From positions 1-10,546 of the forward strand of contig CABUBY010000061.1 in the NCBI GenBank assembly GCA_902489955.1: 10,546 nucleotides of DNA, given 5' to 3'. The notes under the pieces were generated by a model. The model ran no database searches. It was given only the letters and a program-made list of their open reading frames with translations, and had not been told where the DNA came from. The stretch is from an uncultured Collinsella sp. GTDB taxonomy: Bacteria > Actinomycetota > Coriobacteriia > Coriobacteriales > Coriobacteriaceae. Shown piece after piece: positions 1 to 9,210 of the stretch. Made by a program: the position numbers and the translations under genes. Positions within the stretch are counted from its first letter, which is position 1. Every line of letters begins with the position of its first letter.

Positions 1-71
1 GCCCTGCGAAGCCGTGAGCAAGAGGCAAAGGTATTCCCCGCCCTGCGCTCCGCAGCAGCCAGCGCCAAGCG

Positions 72-611
72 CTAGTAGTTCACCACCTGCTCCTCAAAGT
101 ACGCCTTCGGGTGGTTACACACCGGGCACACCTCAGGCGCCTCGGCACCAACGTGCAGGTGCCCGCAGTTCAGGCACTTCCACACCTTCACGCCCTCACG
201 CTCAAACACCTCGCCCGACTCGATGCGATCGACGAGCTTGTTGTAGCGCTCCTCGTGGGCCTTCTCGACGGCGGCGACACCACGGAACTTTGCGGCAATC
301 TCGGCAAAGCCCTCTTCCTCGGCGGTCTTGGCGAACTCGTCGTACATCGTGGTCCACTCGTAGTTCTCACCCGCGGCGGCATCGCGCAGATTGTCCAGGG
401 TATCGGGGACGGCGCCATCGTGCAGATACTTAAACCACAGTTTGGCGTGCTCGGACTCGTTGCCAGCCGTCTCGGCAAAGATGTTCGAGATCTGAACGTA
501 GCCGTCCTTCTTTGCCTTGGAGGCATAGTAGCGATACTTGGTGTGTGCCTGGGACTCACCGGCAAAAGCGGTCTCGAGGTTCTTCTTGGTTTGGGAATTC
601 TCAAAATCCAT
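72..611 (-). CDS. Rubrerythrin (diiron peroxide-scavenging protein)
   Basis: A 179-residue cytoplasmic protein of the classical rubrerythrin type, which in anaerobes reduces hydrogen peroxide to water with electrons from rubredoxin or NADH-dependent partners. The N-terminal four-helix ferritin-like domain (about 8-132) shows the expected diiron ligands: E19 in AGESQAH, E52 and H55 in NESEHAKLW, E82/E85 in GENYEW, and E116/H119 in VEKAHEERY. The C-terminal rubredoxin-like domain (143-172) has two CxxC knuckles, C146/C149 and C162/C165, for one iron. Length and domain order are normal for the family. I chose the ATG at 611, preceded by AAGGGAAG about nine bases upstream; an in-frame TTG at 629 would add six residues but lies within the ribosome-binding region. 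The gene follows the glycosylase gene after a 114-base gap, so it may have its own promoter, though none is clear. No convincing terminator is seen in the 71 bases after the stop. The family call is secure; the peroxide role is from family knowledge. Confidence 0.95.
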   Translation of the reverse strand: MDFENSQTKKNLETAFAGESQAHTKYRYYASKAKKDGYVQISNIFAETAGNESEHAKLWFKYLHDGAVPDTLDNLRDAAAGENYEWTTMYDEFAKTAEEEGFAEIAAKFRGVAAVEKAHEERYNKLVDRIESGEVFEREGVKVWKCLNCGHLHVGAEAPEVCPVCNHPKAYFEEQVVNY

Positions 612-634
612 AGGTGTACTTCCCTTCAACGCAT

Positions 635-657
635 GCCGCCCGTAGGCTTCGAGCGGC
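635..657 (-). promoter_or_regulatory. Hairpin in the rubrerythrin leader
   Basis: On the minus strand GCCGCTCG (657-650) pairs with CGGGCGGC (642-635) to give an 8-bp stem with one T·G wobble and a seven-base loop. It sits 23 bases before the rubrerythrin ATG, just upstream of its ribosome-binding site. No T-run follows, so it is not an intrinsic terminator. It could protect the transcript's 5' end or influence translation; the role is inference only. Confidence 0.35.
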
Positions 658-725
658 CTCGTCTTTAGGATGCCCTCATGCCGAAAATCTAAACCTTACA
701 ATCCTGTTCTTCAGATTTGCACAGG

Positions 726-1631
726 CTAGATGCTCAGCCAGCGATCGCCCTCGGCTCGGCAAAAGCCCTCACGCTCCAGGTCGGCTAGAATGCCCGCGAC
801 AAGCTCGCGCTCGACCAGCCCGCGACCGGCTGCCGCCTCCATCTCGTTAACGCCCACCACGGCATCAGCAAGCGTAATCCCCGCCGGTTGGCCATCGCGC
901 GCTGCCAGCAACATGCGCACGATATGCGCGCGCTTTTGGCGACGTGAGCCCTCAAACTTTGATTGACGGCTATAGCCCGCCGAGCGCCTGGACGGATTGG
1001 GCAGCGTCTTCTTAAGATACGCGCCATAATCCAGCAGCGCGTAATACCATGCGCGCGGTGTGTCGGCATCATCGAGCGGCACGGCAAAGGGAGCGATCTC
1101 ATCCGCCGTCGCGCCGGGAGCCGCCGGACAGGCGGCCTGAATCAGCGGCACCAGCTCGCGATCGGGAACGGCCGGCACATCGGGAAAGAAATGATGCAGA
1201 AAGACCGTGCGCACGTTGGTCTCCAGATACACACCCGGTAGATCGAACGCAAACGACCGGATGCCCTGCGCCGTCGCCGGGCCAATACCAGGCAGAGCGA
1301 CCAAGTCACGCGTCTCACGCGGAAACTCCCCGTTCCAGTCCTCTACAACGCGCTGAGCGGCCTTGTGGAGCGCCAGAGCGCGTCGGTTGTAGCCCATGCC
1401 CTGCCAAGCGTCCAAAACATCGGAAGGCGCGGCTTGGGCAAGCGCCTGCACGGTCGGAAAGCGATCGAGCCACGCCGGCATACGCGTCTCCACGCGCGGC
1501 ACCTGTGTTTGCTGCAGCATGACCTCGGAAAGCCAAATGATGTACGGATCGCGCGTGCGGCGCCACGGAAGGTCGCGATAACGCAGGACCCCTTCCGAAC
1601 GAATCATCGAACGAAAGGGGTCCTGAATCAT
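726..1631 (-). CDS. A/G-specific adenine glycosylase-like protein (MutY-like, cluster-less subtype)
   Basis: A 301-residue HhH-GPD superfamily base-excision enzyme. By family it removes adenine mispaired with 8-oxoguanine. Visible landmarks: PWR at 22-24; SEVMLQQTQV at 35-44 with the catalytic glutamate E36; WQGMGYNRRA at 76-85; the helix-hairpin-helix LPGIGPATA at 113-121; and ETNVRTVFLHHFF at 137-149. Two features differ from textbook MutY. The catalytic aspartate position of the E. coli enzyme (D138 in DGNVKR) is a glutamate here (E137). The four cysteines of the [4Fe-4S] loop are absent: DYGAYLKK (201-208) is followed by a basic PNPSRRS...QSKFEGS segment instead. The C-terminus (about 232-301) resembles a small winged-helix domain rather than the Nudix-like 8-oxoguanine recognition domain. 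From memory, these are shared traits of a subgroup labelled adenine glycosylase rather than decay. The ATG at 1631 has a good AAGGAG seven bases upstream. It lies 21 bases after the Rrf2 regulator gene, so the two are probably co-transcribed. Confidence 0.88.
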   Translation of the reverse strand: MIQDPFRSMIRSEGVLRYRDLPWRRTRDPYIIWLSEVMLQQTQVPRVETRMPAWLDRFPTVQALAQAAPSDVLDAWQGMGYNRRALALHKAAQRVVEDWNGEFPRETRDLVALPGIGPATAQGIRSFAFDLPGVYLETNVRTVFLHHFFPDVPAVPDRELVPLIQAACPAAPGATADEIAPFAVPLDDADTPRAWYYALLDYGAYLKKTLPNPSRRSAGYSRQSKFEGSRRQKRAHIVRMLLAARDGQPAGITLADAVVGVNEMEAAAGRGLVERELVAGILADLEREGFCRAEGDRWLSI

Positions 1632-1652
1632 ATCTATGCTCCTTATGCGGCG

Positions 1653-2138
1653 CTATTCCTCCCGGCAAGCGCACGCGCAGGCGGCGTACTCGGGAAACGC
1701 GTCGCGGTCGGCGAATTTGGAATCGACGGCCGGGAACTGGCGGTGAGCGACGATGTCGCCGAGCGAAACGGAATCGAGGTAGTCGCGCATCAACGCTTGA
1801 GCTCCGGCCCACAGGGGATGATAGCAGCACGTGCCCATGCGTGCACAGTCGCCATCGGGTGCGGTGCAATCATTCATAACCATAGGGCCCTGAACGGCCT
1901 CGACGACCTGGCGGATGGTGACATCGTCCGGACTGACCTTGAGCCGCATGCCACCGTGGACGCCACGCAGGCTCTCCACAATACCGGCCTGGTCCAAACC
2001 GTGCTGAATCGAGCGGGCAAACGAATACGGGACATTGACCTCTTCGGCAGCGGTGCGAACAGAAAGCAAACGCTCCGGATCCTCGGCAAGCATCGCCAGC
2101 ATACGAAGGGCGTAATCAGTCTTCCTCGATATGTCCAT
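1653..2138 (-). CDS. Rrf2-family transcriptional regulator with possible Fe-S cluster
   Basis: A 161-residue DNA-binding regulator. The N-terminus MDISRKTDYALRML and the wing segment SLRGVHGGMRL (56-66) are diagnostic of the Rrf2 family (IscR, NsrR, CymR and relatives), with a winged helix-turn-helix over about 1-70 and a dimerisation helix after it. Cysteines C91, C98, C104 and C105 fall in the segment where IscR/NsrR/RsrR-type members bind an iron-sulfur cluster. A second cysteine group, C154, C156 and C158, forms an unusual alternating CACAC motif at the extreme C-terminus. By analogy it may sense iron, nitric oxide or redox state. The ATG at 2138 follows AAAGGGG with a short three-base spacing. 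It is first in a probable operon with the glycosylase gene and close to rubrerythrin, which suggests oxidative-stress control. The family call is firm; cluster type and signal cannot be told from sequence. Confidence 0.9.
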   Translation of the reverse strand: MDISRKTDYALRMLAMLAEDPERLLSVRTAAEEVNVPYSFARSIQHGLDQAGIVESLRGVHGGMRLKVSPDDVTIRQVVEAVQGPMVMNDCTAPDGDCARMGTCCYHPLWAGAQALMRDYLDSVSLGDIVAHRQFPAVDSKFADRDAFPEYAACACACREE

Positions 2139-2162
2139 TTTCCCCTTTCAAGGAATACGAAC

Positions 2163-2176
2163 AGCTCGAACGAGCT
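2163..2176. promoter_or_regulatory. Inverted repeat AGCTCG-AA-CGAGCT, candidate operator or leader hairpin
   Basis: Two perfect 6-base arms separated by AA lie 24 bases upstream of the Rrf2 ATG. A further copy of the arm in direct orientation on the minus strand (AGCTCG at about 2189-2184) lies next to it. With only two spacer bases it is a better protein-binding palindrome than an RNA hairpin. Function is inferred from position only. Confidence 0.3.
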
Positions 2177-2213
2177 CCGGGGCCGAGCTTGTGTCGAGAC
2201 GCTAAATGACCGC

Positions 2214-2244
2214 TAGGACATCCAAATGATAAATAGGATATCCA
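2214..2244. promoter_or_regulatory. Tandem near-palindrome TAGGAYATCCA, candidate Rrf2 operator
   Basis: TAGGACATCCA (2214-2224) and TAGGATATCCA (2234-2244) differ by one base, and each is itself nearly palindromic (GGATATCC is a perfect 8-base palindrome). They start exactly 20 bases apart, about two helical turns, placing both on the same DNA face as expected for cooperative dimer binding. They lie 76-106 bases upstream of the Rrf2 start. Autoregulation is common in this family, so the Rrf2 product is the natural candidate ligand, but this is inference. Confidence 0.4.
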
Positions 2245-2311
2245 CTGAGTGCCGCGCTTGGAGCGAAATGCATCAGATGCGGCCTACAGTGCAATTTAGT
2301 ATAATTCAACC

Positions 2312-2358
2312 CTGTCTCGTTGAACAGGTGTTGCGCAACAAAGCTGTTGTTTAGACAG
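2312..2358. promoter_or_regulatory. Nested 47-base dyad with alternating AACA/TGTT half-sites
   Basis: Outer arms CTGTCT (2312-2317) and AGACAG (2353-2358) are reverse complements, as are AACAG (2323-2327) and CTGTT (2344-2348). The centre is the perfect palindrome TGTTGCGCAACA (2329-2340). Inside it the half-sites AACA, TGTT, AACA, TGTT alternate at 2323, 2329, 2337 and 2345. GAACAGGTGTTG (2322-2333) is one base off the GAAC-N4-GTTC form of a Gram-positive LexA box. It lies just upstream of the possible -10 box at 2298-2303 on the minus strand, fitting an operator for the regulator-glycosylase operon. A cruciform or folded leader is also possible. Confidence 0.4.
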
Positions 2359-2458
2359 ATATACTTATTGGATTTTACTTGCGTTCCCGAAGACGCGGGG
2401 ATTCTGGGCAAAGATGCATCAGGGCGATCGTTCTATCGAAACAAAGTGCATCAAACGC

Positions 2459-2486
2459 AAAAAGCCACGTCCGAAGACGTGGCTTT
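2459..2486 (-). terminator. Intrinsic terminator of tRNA-Asp
   Basis: On the minus strand AAAGCCACGTC (2486-2476), a TTCG tetraloop and GACGTGGCTTT (2471-2461) form a perfect 11-bp hairpin, and the 3' arm runs on to give five T in a row (2463-2459). It begins eight bases after the CCA end of the tRNA. Confidence 0.93.
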
Positions 2487-2494
2487 AATTGCGT

Positions 2495-2572
<78 letters not shown>

Positions 2573-2618
2573 AGGCAGACGTTCGCGTTTGTTTCCGCTC
2601 GCGTGCGCTGCGGGGATT

Positions 2619-2670
2619 AGTATACACAGAAGTCTGTCCGCCGCGCAACAACTTTTTTGAAAAAATTTTT
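2619..2670 (-). promoter_or_regulatory. Probable tRNA-Asp promoter with UP-like A/T element
   Basis: On the minus strand TATACT (2624-2619) is a good -10 box; TTGCGC (2648-2643) lies 18 bases upstream as a partial -35 box. Directly before it comes an A/T-only stretch of A and T tracts interrupted by a single C (2670-2652), placed where UP elements bind the alpha-subunit C-terminal domain. Transcription would begin near 2612, leaving a leader of about 40 bases. ACAGA-AG-TCTGT in the spacer is a small inverted repeat. Confidence 0.55.
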
Positions 2671-2701
2671 CGGGGCCATCCGGGAGGGTCTCCGGGGCTG
2701 A

Positions 2702-2809
2702 GGGCGGGGGTTAAGTTTGCTGCTCTACAGTCCTGCGCAAGACGGAAAGCACATTAAGTGCTTTCCTTTGCGTGCGGAACTCGCGACAAACTTAAACAGC
2801 GGGCCGCCC
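2702..2809. ncRNA. Candidate structured RNA or long imperfect hairpin
   Basis: Four nested pairings are visible. GGGCGG (2702-2707) pairs with CCGCCC (2804-2809); TTAAGTTTG (2711-2719) with CAAACTTAA (2787-2795); GTCC..CGCAA (2730-2740) with TTGCG..GGAAC (2768-2780); and GGAAAGCAC (2744-2752) with GTGCTTTCC (2758-2766) around the loop ATTAA. The arms are collinear, so the whole segment can fold into one rod with internal loops. Such nesting is hard to get by chance. It has no T-run on either side, so it is not a simple terminator. I do not recognise tmRNA, RNase P or SRP motifs in it. Strand and transcription are unknown; it might instead be a repeat element that folds as DNA. Confidence 0.4.
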
Positions 2810-2845
2810 GGACCGGGAATCCGATGTGCTCGTCGGGGCAACGTT

Positions 2846-2883
2846 ACCTGCCAAAAAGGGACAGGTTTATTTTGATCGGTTTT
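2846..2883 (+). repeat. Left copy of the inverted repeat flanking the sigma-factor cassette
   Basis: The 29 bases 2846-2874 (beginning ACCTGCCAAAAAGGG) are the exact reverse complement of 4647-4675, and seven of the next nine bases also match. The unit contains its own imperfect hairpin: on the minus strand AACCTGTC can pair with GGCAGGTT through six Watson-Crick pairs, a wobble and a closing pair in its full form. The sequence style is that of a dispersed extragenic palindromic repeat. No target-site duplication is obvious outside it. Confidence 0.8.
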
Positions 2884-2961
2884 ATCTGGGGAAACGTCGC
2901 GCTCCAGCGGTAATCTGCTCTCATCTGTCGCATGGAAATCGGCGGCGTTTCCATTTAACGC

Positions 2962-2996
2962 AAAAGAGGCCGCTTCCCCTAGTAGGAAGCGGCCTC
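2962..2996 (-). terminator. Intrinsic terminator of the sigma/anti-sigma operon
   Basis: On the minus strand GAGGCCGCTTCC (2996-2985) and GGAAGCGGCCTC (2977-2966) form a perfect 12-bp GC-rich stem with a seven-base loop, followed by TTTT (2965-2962). It starts six bases after the stop of the membrane-protein gene. Confidence 0.93.
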
Positions 2997-3001
2997 AGAC
3001 C

Positions 3002-4078
3002 TTACGAATAGACGATAGTAAAGGACTCTTCCGTTTCGGTCTCTCCTGTTGACGTGCACCTCGTGCCCTCAAGCGTTACTGAGACCACTTGGTCGACATC
3101 AATCAACTTCGTTGGCACCGAGATGTTCTCTCCGCTATTGCGCGTATAAGAAAAATATAAGTTGAACGCCCCTGCGTCGTCATCTTCGATAATCTGCTCC
3201 GATCCATCCTTGTAGGTAACCGTCAACTTCTTCGTGACTGCGTCAATGCCCAAATCATCGATGTGCGTCTGGATGGAAAACGGGCTAATCTCAAGAGGCG
3301 AGTCACCGGAGCGGAGTTCCTTTGTATCGACGTACGCTCCAATATTGAACTCGGGTGTCGACGCCTCAAACCGCCTCGCACTCTCACCTTCACCCTCGGT
3401 CCAATGGATATTCCAGGTGACAGCATGTTGCAAATCTCGCTCGCGATCCATAGCGGCAAAGTACATCGTGCCATTAATGACAGTATCGCTTGATGTGTCC
3501 TTATCAATTGTGCTGCGTGTGTCAGGCCATTCCTCGCCGAACTTCATATCGGGCGTGCCGATGCCCTGCTCTTCTTCACCATAGAGAACAAGTTCGCCAA
3601 TCTCTGCTGCTGGCTTGTAGTAGTTAACTCCATTTGGATTGGACAACGTAAACGTCACGGCTCCGCAGCCGTTTTGGTCGATTGCCATCTCATGGATATC
3701 AAGCGTATAGCCGTTGCCCTCGACGGACAGATTAACCTCCTGGACTGCGCCTTCCAGGCTTTGGGGCGCGATGCCATCGCCAAACTCTCTGGTGTAGGTA
3801 TATTTAGTTCCCGATGAGCCGCCGTTGGTCCAGGTAATGGAATCCCCGTTGCCGTGGTTTCCCCAGGCAGAGGCAAAATAGCTGGAATTGACGACGGCGT
3901 AGGCGACCCCTCCGGTCGCCAGCACTCCGGCAAGGCATCCGATCACGGCAACATACAGAGGCTTCGCGTGACCCTTTCGGCGAAGCGGCTCACCAGCAGC
4001 GGCATAAAGAACACGGTCAGCAAGATCGCTATCGGCTTGGACGGACTCGAAGGCCTGCTTGATTTGATTGGATTTCAC
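3002..4078 (-). CDS. Membrane-anchored anti-sigma-like protein (resembles DUF4179-type)
   Basis: A 358-residue single-pass membrane protein, probably the regulator of the ECF sigma factor before it. Residues 1-40 are hydrophilic and end in a basic PLRRKGHAKP; residues 41-63 form one hydrophobic segment. The remaining ~295 residues, rich in Asp, Glu, Ser and Thr, would lie outside the cell and look like beta-rich, immunoglobulin-like sheets (for example VQEVNLSVEGNGYTLDIHEM at 112-131 and KKLTVTYKDGSEQII at 283-297). The N-terminal part lacks the His-x3-Cys-x2-Cys zinc motif of classical anti-sigma factors, so the sigma-binding role rests on gene order and on resemblance to the DUF4179 proteins that often follow ECF genes. 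The GTG start at 4078 has a strong GAGGAGGG upstream, inside the sigma gene; the 50-base overlap implies coupled translation. The outer domain presumably senses an envelope signal, which cannot be named. By eye the gene is lower in GC than rpoC, consistent with transfer. Confidence 0.7.
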   Translation of the reverse strand: MKSNQIKQAFESVQADSDLADRVLYAAAGEPLRRKGHAKPLYVAVIGCLAGVLATGGVAYAVVNSSYFASAWGNHGNGDSITWTNGGSSGTKYTYTREFGDGIAPQSLEGAVQEVNLSVEGNGYTLDIHEMAIDQNGCGAVTFTLSNPNGVNYYKPAAEIGELVLYGEEEQGIGTPDMKFGEEWPDTRSTIDKDTSSDTVINGTMYFAAMDRERDLQHAVTWNIHWTEGEGESARRFEASTPEFNIGAYVDTKELRSGDSPLEISPFSIQTHIDDLGIDAVTKKLTVTYKDGSEQIIEDDDAGAFNLYFSYTRNSGENISVPTKLIDVDQVVSVTLEGTRCTSTGETETEESFTIVYS

Positions 4079-4547
4079 GGTCGCCCTCCTCTAGGATGAA
4101 CTTGAGCTTCGATCTGCCGCGAGCCAAACGCGTTCGAACAGTCGCGGCTGGCACATGCAATAACTCGGCAATCTCTGAGGTCGAAAAGCCCAGATAGTAA
4201 TAGAGCATGATGGGAACACGGAAACGTTCCGGAAGTCGCATAACGTCTGACAGGACCGCCTTGGTCTCCTCCTGCGCCGTCGAAAGCGAATCGGCCAGGT
4301 TCTCAATATCCTCCACACGCCTCCATGGCTTTCGAAAGAGAGATTTGCATTCATTGATCGTGACCCGGATAAGCCATCGACGAAGATGTTCCCAGCTTTC
4401 AAATTGCGCATCGCTTTTGAGTAACTTCAGAAAGACGTCTTGAGCGACATCGTCGGCATCGGCACGATCGCGCAGATACGTCAATGCGATTCGAAACACG
4501 ACATCCCTGTGATCTTCGACCGCCTGTCTAAAAGCTTGTTCTTCCAT
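4029..4547 (-). CDS. ECF-type RNA polymerase sigma factor (sigma-70 family)
   Basis: A 172-residue two-domain sigma factor that would direct RNA polymerase to a small set of promoters. Region 2 spans about 9-75, with the core-binding stretch ADADDVAQDVFLKLLK at 29-44 and the -10 recognition helix RRWLIRVTINECKSLFRK at 56-73. Region 4 spans about 98-151, with the helix-turn-helix FSTSEIAELLHVPAATVRTRLARG at 121-144 that reads the -35 box. Regions 1 and 3 are missing, as usual for this group. I chose the ATG at 4547, which follows GGGAGGTGA with good spacing; an in-frame GTG at 4553 lies inside that ribosome-binding site. The 3' end overlaps the membrane-protein gene. The TGAAAC/CGTA promoter upstream suggests it activates its own operon. 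The family call is secure; the regulon is unknown. Confidence 0.94.
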   Translation of the reverse strand: MEEQAFRQAVEDHRDVVFRIALTYLRDRADADDVAQDVFLKLLKSDAQFESWEHLRRWLIRVTINECKSLFRKPWRRVEDIENLADSLSTAQEETKAVLSDVMRLPERFRVPIMLYYYLGFSTSEIAELLHVPAATVRTRLARGRSKLKFILEEGDREIQSNQAGLRVRPSR

Positions 4548-4595
4548 AATCACCTCCCGGTGACGTTAATGATTCTTGATGAGGCCCTCACCATA

Positions 4596-4624
4596 GATAC
4601 GCTCTTGCCGGACGAAATGTTTCA
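4596..4624 (-). promoter_or_regulatory. ECF-type promoter of the sigma/anti-sigma operon
   Basis: On the minus strand TGAAACATTT (4624-4615) is followed, 17 bases after TGAAAC, by CGTATC (4601-4596). This closely matches the layout of ECF promoters such as those of Bacillus sigma-W (TGAAAC, 16-17 bases, CGTA). Transcription would start near 4590, leaving a leader of about 43 bases before the sigma ATG. It suggests positive autoregulation. No second obvious copy appears in the window. Confidence 0.7.
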
Positions 4625-4637
4625 AATTCAAGCAGGA

Positions 4638-4675
4638 AAAACCTACCAAAATAAACCTGTCCCTTTTTGGCAGGT
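4638..4675 (-). repeat. Right copy of the inverted repeat flanking the sigma-factor cassette
   Basis: Bases 4647-4675 are the exact reverse complement of 2846-2874, with further partial match down to 4638. Read on the plus strand, AACCTGTC and GGCAGGTT form a hairpin followed by TTTTC, so this copy could also weakly terminate plus-strand transcripts. It sits between the rpoC terminator and the sigma promoter, only 11 bases from the former. Confidence 0.8.
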
Positions 4676-4685
4676 TTTCTTCAAC

Positions 4686-4722
4686 AAAAAAGGCCCGCCC
4701 CCCTGTTGGGAAGCGAGCCTTT
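4686..4722 (-). terminator. Intrinsic terminator of rpoBC
   Basis: On the minus strand AAAGGCTCGC (4722-4713) pairs with GCGGGCCTTT (4698-4689) over 10 bp with one T·G wobble, and the 3' arm ends in six T (4691-4686). It lies 26 bases after the expected rpoC stop at 4749, the normal spacing. The frameshifted rpoC reading frame runs straight through it, which supports the view that the frameshift is not the natural state. Confidence 0.9.
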
Positions 4723-4748
4723 ATAAGCGCGGTTAACGTACTTGGAAG

Positions 4749-9204
<4,456 letters not shown>

Positions 9205-9210
9205 AGTCAA

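Larger units (their letters stand above)
2139..2458. other. 320-base regulatory intergenic region between tRNA-Asp terminator and Rrf2 gene
   Basis: No coding sequence is supportable here. The region is AT-richer than its flanks and full of symmetry: an inverted repeat at 2163-2176, a tandem near-palindrome at 2214-2244, an odd palindrome GCATCAGATGC at 2270-2280, and a large dyad at 2312-2358. A minus-strand TATACT (2303-2298) could be the -10 box of the Rrf2-glycosylase operon, although no good -35 box precedes it. A plus-strand TATAAT overlaps it (2300-2305) but has neither a -35 box nor a gene to serve. ATGCATCAG occurs at about 2268 and 2413. Taken together this is best read as the control region of the Rrf2 gene. 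Confidence 0.5.
2573..2961. other. 389-base gene-free stretch upstream of tRNA-Asp
   Basis: No coding sequence is supportable. From low to high coordinates it holds the tRNA-Asp promoter (2619-2670), a GC-rich segment with an imperfect CCGG-ended hairpin (2680-2695), the long nested dyad at 2702-2809, one copy of the inverted repeat (2846-2883), and a weaker long-range stem, GGAAACGTCGC (2890-2900) against GCGGCGTTTCC (2942-2952), 11 bp with one wobble. The last lies just downstream of the anti-sigma gene's terminator on the minus strand. Confidence 0.5.

Noticed and set aside
41..73. Rubrerythrin terminator from the small hairpins CTGCG-CTC-CGCAG and AGCGC-CAA-GCGCT
   Set aside because: Stems are only 5 bp and no T-run follows on the minus strand; one overlaps the stop codon.
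111..668. 185-codon plus-strand open frame opposite rubrerythrin
   Set aside because: Shadow of the rubrerythrin gene; low-complexity Leu/Gly/Val product without family features.
1365..2216. 283-codon plus-strand open frame
   Set aside because: It lies antisense across the glycosylase and Rrf2 genes, has no recognisable motif, and is explained by high GC; the minus-strand proteins are clear family members.
2300..2305. Plus-strand promoter with perfect TATAAT
   Set aside because: No -35 box at proper spacing, no extended -10 and no plus-strand gene downstream.
2202..2411. 69-codon minus-strand open frame in the Rrf2 upstream region
   Set aside because: TTG start without ribosome-binding site, crosses the regulatory dyads, unrecognisable product.
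2826..3011. 61-codon plus-strand open frame
   Set aside because: Made of the inverted repeat plus the terminator hairpin of the opposite-strand operon; no credible start signal.
4681..4748. Natural C-terminal extension of beta' to the stop at 4681
   Set aside because: It would be translated from the terminator hairpin, while an out-of-frame acidic tail with a well-placed stop exists; frameshift explains this better.
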